Source: Seminavis robusta
Taxonomy: Eukaryota > Bacillariophyta > Bacillariophyceae > Naviculales > Naviculaceae
Length of the DNA stretch: 64,000 bases
Assembly (NCBI GenBank): GCA_903772945.1
Contig: CAICTM010000178.1
Span: forward strand, 1-64,000
Reading direction: 5' to 3'
This document shows, one piece after another, positions 51,344 through 62,303 of this stretch (positions within the stretch are counted from its first letter, which is position 1; the number at the start of each line of letters is the position of its first letter). A program made the position numbers and the translations under genes. The notes under the pieces were generated by a model. It was not told the DNA's origin and searched no databases. It saw only the letters and a program-made list of their open reading frames with translations.

Positions 51344-51729
51344 GGTAGGGTGGACCCATCTAGGCATCCAGATATCCAGACATACCGGTACATGCTGCCG
51401 TTTTGGGGGATTGAGAAGCAAGTCCAGCTCCTGCAAACGAATACTTCAATCAGGAAGATAGTGAAAAGCAGTCTGTAGTATGCCCCTCCCCCAGTGTACT
51501 GCTGCTCCAACAAAGCTTTTGCCCAGTTAACTTTCTAGCGGCTAGAATAGAAAGAAGGGTTTCTAATTTCATTATTTCACAGGCTGCTATTTTGAGCATG
51601 GTGGACAATCAATTGTGGGGGCAGTCTAATCTGTAGAACAATGCTATGCTATTGCTGTATCAAGTAGCTTCTTCACATCATGGCATGTAGTCTACAGTGT
51701 TCAAAAGACAGCTATAGATGTATTTGTTT
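51344..51729. other. 3' flank, nothing recognised
   Basis: About 390 bases with no open frame of note; one TACCGGTA at 51383-51390. Confidence 0.55.
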
Positions 51730-51870
51730 GGGCTCGGTAACCACTAACGGGTCAGGCTTGTGAGGTCTATGATATTCAGAACGCCACTTGTCTGCCTCTA
51801 TTCTGCCAACAAGGAGCAAACGAATGTTGTCTCCATGTGTGACTCTGGAAAATGCAACATGGATCTATCG
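51730..51870 (-). mobile_element. PIF1/Helitron-type helicase tail remnant
   Basis: The minus strand reads HVAFSRVTHGDNIRLLLVGR followed by EADKWRSEYHRPHKP. This matches the last conserved motif of PIF1-family helicases (YVALSRV...) as found in Helitron-like DNA transposons. Only the extreme C-terminus is recognisable and a stop lies just upstream of it, so it is a scrap, not a gene. A fragment of a host PIF1 gene is the alternative. Confidence 0.5.
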
Positions 51871-51990
51871 TAGGAAAGTTGCTGACAAACCCACACCAGC
51901 AGGCTGGTGGGAGGCAATGGTGACTATGAGTTGATACTTCAGTCTCGATATGTACTGGGCAATCATTGTCTTCCGGTAATGTGCACGTGA

Positions 51991-52239
51991 TTGCATCCAT
52001 TGGAGCTGATAGAGCTCGACGGTCTGGATGATGTTGATGTACCTGAAGAAGGCAAACCCAATTCTAGGTGGACCAAAAATCACTGCCTTCGCTGGCTGAG
52101 GGATTGTGGGACGGAAATCGGTCACAAAAGCAAAGCTTATCTTGTGGATCTTGTCACCCATTACATGGAACCTGGACAGGAGCTTCCTATCATACAGGAG
52201 GGGAGCTTTGAGCCGCAGCCAGAGAGACTGAAAGTGTGA
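51991..52239 (+). pseudogene. SAP-like domain fragment, probably transposon-derived
   Basis: 82 codons without an ATG. Contains RWTKNHCLRWLRDCGTEIG then HKSKAYLVDLVTHYM, which has the helix-turn-helix pattern of SAP-type DNA-binding domains. Isolated, with no gene body on either side, and sitting between two other element scraps. Reading as a transposon fragment is inference. Confidence 0.35.
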
Positions 52240-52299
52240 GTGATTGATAGTAGGTACAGGTTGATCCGAAACATGAAGGGATGGGATCCAACGTTTTTT

Positions 52300-52740
52300 G
52301 TCTGTCTTTGTTCCATCGCGATTATAACACTATCATCTCCATGCACAACATAAATTTGTCTGTTCAGATAACTGTACCCCTTGCAGGCAACAGAAATCAC
52401 TGCCAAGCTAGCAGAAGCTCCTGCAATTCGACTACAAGAAAGGTAACAAACGATTCTCTTGACAGATGTGACATGGACGTCTTTTGGTTCATGAGTGATA
52501 CCGGTAGAGGAAACCTGAGCAATAGCATTGGCAATATCAGGACGAGAGTGGGTAGCCAGGTAGCGGAGGGTACCAAGGACTGATGGAGAGTGCCACTCTT
52601 GAACCAAGCATGTATCCTTTCTTTCCTTGCCAGCTAAGCGGTTGGTTCCCTGTGGAGTTGGGCACCAGTAAAAGTTGTTCACGCCTGCTATAGCAATGAT
52701 TTTTTCAATCAAAGTAGTCTGATCCATGATAGCTTCCATG
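52300..52740 (-). mobile_element. Ty1/Copia retrotransposon fossil (pol fragment)
   Basis: The minus strand carries the RT-RNase H junction of a Copia element, including LGTLRYLATHSRPDIANAIA and VKRIVCYL, the usual YRSxVGxLxYLxxxxRPDIA region. Only this part remains: no integrase, gag or LTR is seen, so it is a truncated and evidently old copy with at least one break. Confidence 0.65.
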
Positions 52741-52891
52741 ATGGAGGTTTCGGTTTTGTCATCAGCGAGACCTGACTTTTCCGTTCAAGCCAGCAAAGCT
52801 GTTTCCAAGCAAAGATCCAAAGATCCAAGGAAGAAGGAAGATCAACACCCACCGCTGCCACAACACCACACCACACCACAACCATTATAAT

Positions 52892-53662
52892 ATGTCGATA
52901 AACTGTATAAGTATGCCCCAAGGTACCGTCTACATCTTGATCCTGCTCTGGACAGTAGCCACTATTAGTTCAGTTACAGATGCCTTCCAGCTGTCAGGTC
53001 TACAACCGCGATGTCCCCGATCGATCAAGTTGGCATCATCGTACAACGATGACGAGTTCTTGGAAGTGGACGGTCCCAAGGCTCAGCTCCTCGAAGCCAT
53101 AGGCTACGATAGCCGTGTCGATGATGTACCACGATTTGCCACCTTTTCCTTGAGAAGCGGAGATGATGGCTCGAGCGAAAAATCCAAGATTAGTTCCTTA
53201 GCAGAAGATTTGTCTGGTTATGTCCTTCCACTCGACAAACCGTCACGGTGGACGCTGCTCTACACGGAAGCCCCCGACTTGCTGGGATTCCGAGGAGGAC
53301 CACTGAGTCAACTTATATCCATTCAACAACTAGTCAAGAGCTCCACGCAATTGGAGCTTGTGCTGACCTACAAACCCTCCAGCAACATTGTCCAGCTGAC
53401 CAGCTCCTTCTTGTCGGATGTTCAAGAAGATCGCCTGGAACAAGCCGTCACATTTGACTATGAGGTTGGGTCCATGAACAAGGTAGATCTTCAGTTGAAA
53501 GGAACTCGTATCGAAGGAACTCGTTTTGGGGGCGTTCCAGCTCTTCAGTCACCCACAGGGTTGCCTTTGGGGGGCTTTTCCATTGTCTACAATGATGGTG
53601 ATTTGCGAATCGACAAAACTACACAGGGAGATTTTTTGATCATCTACAAACGAACTGACTAG
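52892..53662 (+). CDS. Plastid fibrillin (PAP/plastoglobulin family)
   Basis: 256 residues, one exon. The N-terminus has a hydrophobic signal (VYILILLWTVATISSVTDAF) followed by QLSG and a Ser/Arg/Lys-bearing stretch. The DAF|Q junction fits the diatom bipartite plastid presequence. The family is identified by SRWTLLYTEAPDLLGFRGGP (about 125), the typical W.L.YT...... opening strand, and the C-terminal block GGFSIVYNDGDLRID then GDFLIIYKR (about 225-255), the conserved lipocalin-like closing strands. These proteins bind lipids in plastoglobules or thylakoid margins and support carotenoid/quinone handling and stress tolerance. An internal ATG (52913) would trim the leader slightly. Confidence 0.87.
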   Translation: MSINCISMPQGTVYILILLWTVATISSVTDAFQLSGLQPRCPRSIKLASSYNDDEFLEVDGPKAQLLEAIGYDSRVDDVPRFATFSLRSGDDGSSEKSKISSLAEDLSGYVLPLDKPSRWTLLYTEAPDLLGFRGGPLSQLISIQQLVKSSTQLELVLTYKPSSNIVQLTSSFLSDVQEDRLEQAVTFDYEVGSMNKVDLQLKGTRIEGTRFGGVPALQSPTGLPLGGFSIVYNDGDLRIDKTTQGDFLIIYKRTD

Positions 53663-54158
53663 CTAGACTTGAATTGAAGGAGTCCATACCTATTAACTTT
53701 CTCGTCGGGGCTTGTGGATGGACTGGAATTCATAGGGAAAAGCCGCTCAAGTCGCTTGGGGAGTTTCCTCTTTGGAAGATTTCTACCTTACCATGGTACT
53801 ATGGCTTTACACTTAGGCAATGATGAGTTGGGTTCATGTCCTTAACATGGCTTACCTAAAGTTGTGTAACGACAAGCTAGCTACCGTAGTAGAAACAGCA
53901 GAGGATGGTATGATGGTCTGGGTGACCAGCCAACAAACACAAGGTCGTCAACACGTGGCCTGTTTGTTGCGGTACCGGTAGTCCGCGTCCCAGAGCAGAG
54001 AGCTGTCTTTGTGGATTCTCAAGTAACTGTCGATCTCTATATACTTTTGCTGCGTTCTCTATAGATAGATGTAATATTCCCTGCAAAAGTCTCGAAGGTT
54101 TGCAAGGAGAGTTTGTGCCTTCCCTAGCTAGTAGCACGTAAGAGGACCTCCCAACTCT
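53663..54158. other. Convergent 3' flanks, nothing recognised
   Basis: About 500 bases; a TACCGGTA palindrome at 53973-53980. Confidence 0.55.
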
Positions 54159-57065
54159 TCATGGAGAATGGAGGAAGCCTTCGGATCCCGGTCGCGGACA
54201 ATTGCAGTTACAATTGCAGGAAACTTCAATGCAATCAACCGATAGGATCTTTTCAATATCAAGATCGTTGTCATCGCCTTCTCGGGAAAACCAATCACAC
54301 ACTCGATCTGGAACTTGGCCTGTCAGTAGGTTGTCCTCCAATCGAACCTGTTGCAGTGATCTGGCATTGCTCAAGGCGCGGGGTATGGTGCCGGATAACT
54401 CGTTCGAAAACAAGCTGAGCTGCATCAACATGTGCAAGTTTCCGAGTTGCTTGGGAATCTGACCCGTGAATCGATTTCGATCAAGCCAAAGTCGCTGAAG
54501 CCGCGTAAGATGGCCAAGATCGGTTGGGAGCGATGAGCTGAACCGATTATTGTACAGAAACAAGTCTTCGACAGAGTGCATATGCTTGATCGAGGAAGGA
54601 ATGGATCCTGAGAGCTGGTTCTCAAATAGATACATCTGTTGCAGATTGGAGAGACCGAAAAGAACTCCGTCGGGGAGAGTTCCGTTCAAGCCGTTCTTAT
54701 GAAGACGGAGCTCACGGAGTTTGGACAGGTTGCGAAATGTGATGGGGATTGTGCTCGTGAATCGATTTGCTGAAAGGTCCAAGAGCTGCATAATTGATGG
54801 TTAGGGCAACTAAAATTTGCACAGTGGATCAAGTTCTGAAGGTCAACTCACCTCTAAGTTTGACAAGTAGCCAATGCTTGGTGGAATGGGTCCAGATAGC
54901 CCGCTCTTGGTAACCCCGAAGAATTGAAGATCCGTCAGCTTTTCCAGGCCTTCGCTGGGAATAGTTGACGTCAATTGATTGTTTGCCAAGCTCAGAAACT
55001 TCAAGCTTGTCATCAACCATAGCTCTGGTGGCAGCTTCCCTTCCAAGTTATTTTGATCCAGCATCAAGGATTCAATTAGCCCTCCGGCAATGCCACATGC
55101 AGCTGGAGATGCACGTGCAGCTCGGTTGTAGAACCACTGGCACTCGTCGGAATCGTATGTCAGCATAGAATTGGCAAACGTCCAATTGGGACCATTTGTG
55201 GAGTAATATAATGTCGCCAGTGCCATCCTTTGGAGTTTTCGGTCATTTGAGTATTGAAAGTAAGCGGGGTCCTTAATAAGCCACTCGTAGGCTTTTGACT
55301 GTGGGGATGATGGATTCCTCAATGCTTCAATGGTGTGAACTGGAAGTGGCAAGTTGATTTCAATGCTAGGACTGACGGTTGTGGGGGGATTTGTTGTTTG
55401 GATGCTCTGGCTAGAACTTTTTTCGACTGAATCATCTGTCACAAGGAGAATAACTCCAAGAAGGAGCAAGTTTATCGCGAGCAGCAGAAGCATCACCCAG
55501 TAGATCAGCCTCATGCCAAGCCACCCTTTCTTGAAGAGTTCATTTTTCCATTCTCGATGTTGCTCTGGAAACGTGTCGCGCTCCAGCACGGACACACGAG
55601 TGTCAGCTTGGTAAAAAGCCTCTACTTCATGGCCATGCTCTTCAATCACGTAGACGTCAGAAAGAGGCGCTGGTGCCTCCTGATCAATTTCAGGGTGGAC
55701 TGCCGCCTCGGTGCTGGTAGTACTGCGAGGTGGTTCTTCCTTCCTTTTCGTGATCTCCCCAAAGACCTTTCCGCCCACGCTACTCCATTGCTTAGACAAC
55801 AATCTTGCCCGCTCCATCAAAGATCGTTTGCTTCGAGGCTGCTCAAGCAAAGATGGTTTGCTTCGGGGCTTCTCAATGTCTTCCACTTCTACTTCAACGG
55901 GAGTCAGAACGGAAGATTCTCCAACGGTGACACACACTGTTACGTCTTTCCTAGGCTCTTCCTCACTGGGAACTGATTTTCTCTGAGATGAGAAAGATTT
56001 CATCCTTTCCATCAAGGATGGCCTTTTGGCTCGTTCGTCTGCTGAGCTCATCTTCTGGCTATCATTGCGATTTTCAATGACTTTCCTCTTTCCCTGCCCC
56101 CTGTGATTCCCTTCGCCAATGGCGTGGCCAGATAGCTTCGGATCACGCTCTTTTTTCTGCTTGGTGGCGATGGACCGTGCATTGCGCAATTCCCTAACTA
56201 CGAAAGCCTTCTCCTTGTCAGTCAATGCCATTGAGGATGACCTGTACGCCATGGATGGCGCATCTCGCGAACCTGAAGACGTCATTTGGGTGCCGTTCCG
56301 AGCCGGTGCAGAGCGTGTTGACAGTAGCGCTTGTGGAGTCGAAGCACCCAAAACAGGCGACTTTTCAAGATCCTCTTTTGCTGCCTTGCTAGTCGCAGTT
56401 GTTGTGCGCCTTCGCGCATATTGGGTAGGTATTTTCTGGTCATCATCTCCCTTGCACCCCAGCACCGTATCCATGACAGTCTCCATAATGTCGTCCACAA
56501 ACGCAAGATCATGCATGTTGTGAACTGTGTTGCAACTACCAACTTCGTCTCCTTTGGATTGCTCTTTTGTCACGTGAGCACGAATCTCCTCGATGGATGG
56601 GCTGTCGTTACCGGCAACCTGGTTACATATTATCTCAGTAGCTGCTAGTAGGTCTGATGACAGCTGTTCTATGGAGCTCCTGGATGCAACTCGAGTGGCA
56701 CGCTCCATCTCCTTGCGCAATAGATTCTCAGATACTACAAGATTCTTCATTTCATCCTGGATTCCATCATCTTCTCCGTCGATGTCGCCTGCTCTGACAA
56801 AGGCAGCCGGAGAATCATTGGTAACACCCGCCGCACCAAGGACATCCGATGTGTTCGAGTCTGATCGTGAAACAATTCCAAGAAAGGTGGTTGTTTCATC
56901 AGATGGGGCAGCACTGGAGTTCCGCGAAGCAGGAATTTCATCAAACGGCCGGTTGACCATCAAGGGGTCGTCTTTGAATATCTTCAGGCTCTGTTCTTGC
57001 TTGGTCATTGCTGTATTCAAGGCCCGCACCGCTGATTCATTATCATCATCGTCGCGATCCTCCAT
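54159..57065 (-). CDS. LRR receptor-like membrane protein, no kinase
   Basis: Two exons, 57065-54852 and 54785-54159, with a 66-base intron (GTGAGT...ATGCAG) falling between LRRs in phase 0; about 946 residues. The N-terminal 515 residues are disordered and charged, with a repeated SLLEQPRSKRSLMERARLL-type basic motif near 400-430. A single span (IYWVMLLLLAINLLLLGVIL, about 520-540) is followed by a Thr/Pro-rich short stalk, a conserved membrane-proximal domain with ATLYYSTNGPNWTF and CQWFYN, then eight to nine plant-type LRRs (LEGKLPPELWLMTSLKFL) and a Cys-rich tail. Same plan as the gene at 4.4-7.2 kb but with an intact frame. Surface recognition or adhesion is likely; the signalling partner of the long cytosolic part is unknown. 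Confidence 0.88.
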
Positions 57066-58730
57066 TGTATAAAATCAGAGCCGGAGAGATACTTTTGCTT
57101 TGGAGACTTCCTCGGAGTGTCGCTGGAACCAATGCAGAGTGAAGGGGATCGTCAAGAACGCTTTGATGGTGCACATAAAACCTGTGTTGAATTTGCCACC
57201 GGGGTTGGTAGTCTACCATTTATACCTTTCTCGACAATGGAGTGCATATTTTGGCAACGATTGAAGGATTTCAAGGTACTCTTGGGTCCGAAGTAGTGGC
57301 ATGGACGGTGGGATGAAAAATCTGGGATCGAAAAATCGGCCACCAGAGTTGCCATCTTGTGGAATTGGACAATTCCCGCAAGCGGGCGAGCCCAAAAGAC
57401 ACTACTCCGCCTGTGTGATTAGGGGGGTCTACCTGTGGTACCGTGATAGCTAGACTATTATTATTATAGTTTACCAGATAGACTACTAGTACTGGCTGTC
57501 CAGATTAAAATTTATATGGGGGTCTAGCTAGCTAGCTAGCTAGCTAGCTAGCTCTAGTAGATTAGGGGAGTTACAAGGGTCCATTGCAGGGAAGTACCAG
57601 GTACGCCGTCCGTGGGGGGCTTCTTGTAGGGGAAAAAGAGGTGAAATTGGGGACAAGGTTCAGGGTCTATGACGAGGATACCACATACAATGCGCCTACT
57701 TTTGCTGTTGAGGCTCAGTCACACCGGCACACACACTATTCTGATCTTGCATGTCCCACCGCTAGCTAGCTAGTAGTGACAGTACGTAAGGTAGAAGACA
57801 TTCATATGCATAGAGGGTCAACTCTAGCTGGCCAGGGCAGGGGATTAGTCTACGGAAGCCGGCAATGGGGGTATGGCTGGATGTCTCAAAACTCCTTCAC
57901 TTATATAAAAATCCAGGCTGTCTTCAGAAGGCAGCCAGGAATCCTATGTCTCAATGGCCAGTCAGCCATGTTAGCAAATGCAGATTCACCAGTGGTGCGA
58001 GGAGACACTCCCATGAAACGATTTCAAAGCAACTGTCGACAAAGAGGACCGGGGCTGGTAGACTGTCGAGCCACAACTAGCGCGGATTTAGGAATTCAAC
58101 GTTTTTAGAGCCCAACCTACTGTGCAAACCGAGAAGCAGATCACCGTAAGCACCGGCCGCCTCCCTCCTGTGCCTTCTCCCCCCAGCCAATTCTCCTCCT
58201 GGGCCGTCGGTACTGGTACCATGAGACTAACCTGCTGTCCATCTGGCTACTCTCCATAAGGATAAGAGCCACCGATGCGATTGCCACTCGCCATTTTCAA
58301 CGCTGCTTTCCTTACTGACAAAACAAGAATTTCTGCCTCATCTACACTGTTACGACCCAACAAGCTACCCAAGCATTGCTCGCTCAACGCCCACAACAAG
58401 CCATCTTTATCATTGTTGGGCACCCAAAGATCCAATTTCCAGACCGTGGAAAGCTTGCAGCTTCTCGACCCTGCCAGACGGACAGACCGAAATGCTTGGA
58501 GGGCAATTCGGAACAAAGGTGCGCACCGTGGCTACGTGGCAGACCGTGGTTCAACAACGAGGATCTTTTTCCTCTTTGCGTCGTGGGACCTTCCACTTTG
58601 CCTCATTATTTTCGTCAGTTGGTGATTTTTTTAACCAACGAATTTCTTCTTTCGAGAAGCTCTTGACATCATCCTGTCAGTTTGTACACTTGTAGATCAA
58701 TTACTAGCTAGCTAGTATTATAGTGTAACC
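57066..58730. other. Intergenic, no gene supported
   Basis: About 1.66 kb, rich in CTAG repeats around 57420-57560 and 57760. Open frames at 57776-58108 and 58275-58625 have no motif. Includes the 5' flank of the repeat-rich membrane protein gene. Confidence 0.5.
57523..57553. repeat. (CTAG)n tetranucleotide array
   Basis: About 31 bases of perfect CTAG repeat, self-complementary. Confidence 0.92.
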
Positions 58731-60674
58731 ATGGCGACAAAGACTCGAGGAATGGACCCTCCAGCGGAGAATCGGACTCTGACTTCCGACGATGAAAAGC
58801 CAGAGAGCGATGACAGCGAACCAGAAGAACCCGTCGTGGAAGCCCCTCCGCCCACTCCAGTTGTGGACAAGAAGAGGGATGATCGAGCATTGAAGACCCT
58901 TCCCGAGGCTGCGACAAATGCTCAACCCAGTGGAGAACCGTCTTCCAGCGACTCGACGACAGAATCCACCAAGCAAAAGACTACTGTCCAGAAGTCCAAG
59001 CGAACGTCCTACTCGAAAGAATCGCTCAACCCGACCCAACAAGGCGATTTGATTCAAGCCGGTGTGGATCCAGGAGCTAGTACCGATGCCGACAAGAAGC
59101 CCCATCAGCCAGCCTACATTAGCAAACAACTCAAGGCCACGGGCTATGGCGACAAAATCAAACAGGGAGCCGCAGTGCCACGTGATCATATTGCGCAACC
59201 GGTGGATCCCAACGACAGCTTGGCCGACGTCTACAAGTCTCAGTCCACCAAATTCAAGGCCACGGGATTTGCCGAAAAACTCAAAGAGGGCTGTGATGTC
59301 CCACGTGATCACGTTGCTGCTCAAGATCCCAATGACAAATTGGGAGACATGTACAAGTCGGTGACCAAATCGACGGGTCTGGGCGAGAAACTCAAAAAGG
59401 GGGAGGATGTGCGAGCAGCGGCTCCTGTGGACAAGACAGATCAGACGACGGTTGCCCCGTATGCTTCCCTCAAGCTGAAAAAGACACAAGAGCCGAAACC
59501 AACAAAAGACGACGACAAAAACAAAAAGTATTCGGCCAAAATCTTGGAAACGGTCAAGCTCCAAAAGACAGAAACCATAGTCAAGGACCCTACCGTTCAC
59601 AGAGCCTCGCTGCCAGAGGTCAAGTTGCAAAAGACGACAACCGTTGTCAAGGACGGGAAATCGGCCAAATTTGAATTGCCGGATGAGTTTGCCAAAGCCA
59701 AGGACAAGTTGAAGCGACGAAAGGGTAGTCACTGGTACTCGGGAGAAGTTCCTACAGCCAAGCCAGCCAAGAAATGGTTCTTTCAAAAAGGGGAATGGGA
59801 CGATGGCACCACCGCCGCCAAGCCTGCTAGCAAAACTCAAGCCAAAAAGTCGTCCTGGTTCTTCGGAGGAAGCTCCTCGACGTCTCATGTGGTTGCCGAA
59901 CAGCCTCTTCCCAACAAGTCAACACCAGCCCCAGCAATCTTCCGTGGAAGCAAGACCATGCTCAATACGCACAAGCCAACCATCCAACATTACCATATCG
60001 TCCCCGAAGAGAAAAAGGGCAAAAGCGCCGTCAAACCATTCAACAAAAATTATTACAATGAAATTCAGCGTCGCCGAGGACTGGAACCGAAAATGTCGCG
60101 CGGCAGTGGGCTCTGTACACTCTTGATGGTGATGGTGGTCGTCCCTCTCCTGTGTGCCGTAACGCTCCACTATGGCAATGAACACTACCCCGAGCAAACA
60201 GAACAGCTGTGGCAAACTCATGTCGAACCAATGGTGGAAAAGGCGCGGCCCCATGTCGATCCGGTCTGGGAACGGGTCCAACCTCATGTGCAAATGGTTG
60301 TGGAACACGTCCAGCCACATGTGGAATACGCCGTGGAAAAGGCCCAGCCTCATTTCACTGCTCTTGTGGAAAAAGCTCATCCCTTGGCGGTGTCGGCCGT
60401 GGATCGTGTCTGTGGCTCGGTGGAAGCTTTGGCGCTTCCGGAACAGCACGAGAAATGGTTGAAGCCCGCTCACAACCTGGCCATGGATGGATGCACTTGG
60501 ACGCGTAATGGGCTGACGCCTAGTGAACAAAGTGAAGAGGACGAAACAGAAGAACTAAAGAAGGAATGTGACTGCGACTCACTGCCACAACGCAAGGGAT
60601 TGAACAAGTTGCTGCCTCGACGTAGAAAAGAGCAAGACGACAACGAATGCCATTGTGGAGCCGACGAATTGTAG
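58731..60674 (+). CDS. Single-span membrane protein with several repeat types and ADEL C-terminus
   Basis: 647 residues, one exon, ATG 58731. I do not recognise the family. The long N-terminal part is hydrophilic and contains three to four copies of a unit of about 38 residues (KATGYGDKIKQGAAVPRDHI; KATGFAEKLKEGCDVPRDHV; STGLGEKLKKGEDV) and two copies of VKLQKTxTxVKD. A span (LCTLLMVMVVVPLLCAVTL, about 459-477) follows a basic segment, predicting N-in/C-out. After it come about five 11-residue units with PHV (VEKARPHVDPV, VERVQPHVQMV type) that would form amphipathic helices like apolipoproteins or perilipins. The C-terminus has CDCD and CHCG pairs and ends ADEL, close to the KDEL/HDEL ER-retrieval signal. 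An ER membrane or lipid-associated protein is suggested. Confidence 0.75.
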   Translation: MATKTRGMDPPAENRTLTSDDEKPESDDSEPEEPVVEAPPPTPVVDKKRDDRALKTLPEAATNAQPSGEPSSSDSTTESTKQKTTVQKSKRTSYSKESLNPTQQGDLIQAGVDPGASTDADKKPHQPAYISKQLKATGYGDKIKQGAAVPRDHIAQPVDPNDSLADVYKSQSTKFKATGFAEKLKEGCDVPRDHVAAQDPNDKLGDMYKSVTKSTGLGEKLKKGEDVRAAAPVDKTDQTTVAPYASLKLKKTQEPKPTKDDDKNKKYSAKILETVKLQKTETIVKDPTVHRASLPEVKLQKTTTVVKDGKSAKFELPDEFAKAKDKLKRRKGSHWYSGEVPTAKPAKKWFFQKGEWDDGTTAAKPASKTQAKKSSWFFGGSSSTSHVVAEQPLPNKSTPAPAIFRGSKTMLNTHKPTIQHYHIVPEEKKGKSAVKPFNKNYYNEIQRRRGLEPKMSRGSGLCTLLMVMVVVPLLCAVTLHYGNEHYPEQTEQLWQTHVEPMVEKARPHVDPVWERVQPHVQMVVEHVQPHVEYAVEKAQPHFTALVEKAHPLAVSAVDRVCGSVEALALPEQHEKWLKPAHNLAMDGCTWTRNGLTPSEQSEEDETEELKKECDCDSLPQRKGLNKLLPRRRKEQDDNECHCGADEL

Positions 60675-60971
60675 CATTTCGAATCAGTGTTTCCTTCTTT
60701 AGAAAACCCACAAGCAGCGAGACCCCAAAGACGCGCAAACAAACGACAAACACAGGGCTACAGTCGAGCAAAGCGCCTTGGGTGGCATAGATAGAAAGGC
60801 TAACAACTAAACGAAGGGTGGGAACAGACAGGATAGGACACGGTAGCAACACAATAGCAAGTCTATAACATTTGCGTATAAACCCATAGTTCCGTCCTAC
60901 GCCGGTACCGTAGTCACTAGACACCATCTAGCTAGCAACCGATTCTTTTGTGGGAAGTTTGGTTAATGGGC

Positions 60972-62303
60972 GGCCATCTATTACTCTCAGTTCCTTGGTC
61001 CCGACGAAGATCCCACCGAACCAACCGGGTACAGTACCTACCCAATGTAAGTGAACCTTTCGTCCTAATTCTCTTGCTTGCCAGTCCCGATGTATCCTAA
61101 CGTAATTGCATGACATATTCGGCAGCTTTGATGCTGCAGATTCCCTCAACTCAATGCGGTTGGACAGGTCCATCGATCACGCTTCCCGTGGATCCTTTTG
61201 GTACTCCTACATGTGGAAAAGCTACATCCAAAACATTTTGCCAGAAGGAACCAATGGGGTGGTGGTGGTGTTTTCCAGCTCGTGTGGAAGAGCGTTTACC
61301 TATCGCCTGGATGGTCCCAAGACTACGTATCTGGGTGGTGGGGACCTTCATGACCCCAAATATAACTACCTGGGCACATCCAAGACACTCTATGATATTA
61401 TGTATGGCACCAGGCAGTCTACAGAAGGAAGCAGCTACTCGGGGCTTCCCATGGCAAGTGCAAGAGGCCGCTCACCATGTTGATGGATGCAACGCCTCTC
61501 ACTCTCCTTTTCTCCTGCTACAGCCCAAAACATATTGTGTTATGACACCCAGCGTCTATCCCTCACAAGATTTTGAAGATGAATATCACCAGTGGGCCGG
61601 CGATCTTCACAACATTGGCTGCATGTATCTTTGTCTTTACATCCCTGGTTTTCATCAGCTACGACTGCACTGTGGCAAGATGACAGCACATTGTCATGCA
61701 AAGAGCTCTGGCCTCTGGAGCCATTGTTTCTTCCCTATTCCCGAAAAGGTGAAGCAGCAGCTATATGACGAACAAACACAAGAACAGAAGAAGCAAAATA
61801 CAGTCAAAGAGTTCATGACATTGCCAGAATCTGCCGACAAAGCTTCAATCAACAGTAGCAAGCCCATTGCGGATCTCTTTGACAACACCACAGTCTTCTT
61901 CACGGTGCATTATGTTTGAAGAATCATGTCAAAGCGAACATCGCACATAGCACTGTTGTCCTAACAAATCACATGTCCATGCAGGATTTGGCGGGCTTTA
62001 CCGCCTGGAGTGGCAAACAAACACCGGTGGAAGTGTTTGAACTCTTGGAAAATCTATATGGTGCTTTTGATGCTGTTGCAAAGGTGAGCCGGGAACAATC
62101 AGGTGGCACCATGGTTGATTCAATCTTTGCTCATCCAGTTGCTGTCTACACATGACAACAGCGCCGCAGAGTCTTCATACTTGAAACAGTGAGTATGTTT
62201 ATGTAGGGTATGGGTTCGAATTATGTGACAATACATCCTAATGCTGTTGACTGCTGTTTCTGTTCAAAGATTGGGGATTGCTATATTGCAGTTACTGGTA
62301 TGC
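60972..62303 (+). pseudogene. Broken receptor-type nucleotide cyclase (intron-bearing)
   Basis: Pieces of a diatom receptor cyclase in order: ectodomain (61106-61453, SYMWKSYIQNILPEGTNG, GGGDLHDPKYNYLG); a likely 70-base GC-AG intron (61454-61523); YCVMTPSVYPSQDFEDEY; membrane span (about 61592-61680, FTTLAACIFVFTSLVF); juxtamembrane ALASGAIVSSLFP; then KPIADLFDNTTVFFT; an intron (61905-61984); DLAGFTAWSGKQTPVEVF; an intron (62084-62161); a 27-base micro-exon (RRRVFILET); an intron (62189-62269); and IGDCYIAVTG. Both metal-binding Asp (DLAGFT, GDCY) are kept. The span segment lies in another frame from its flanks (two single-base shifts, one on each side) and ends at a TGA where the family has Arg. 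The rest of the catalytic domain is missing. The retained introns show it is not a retrocopy. Confidence 0.75.
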
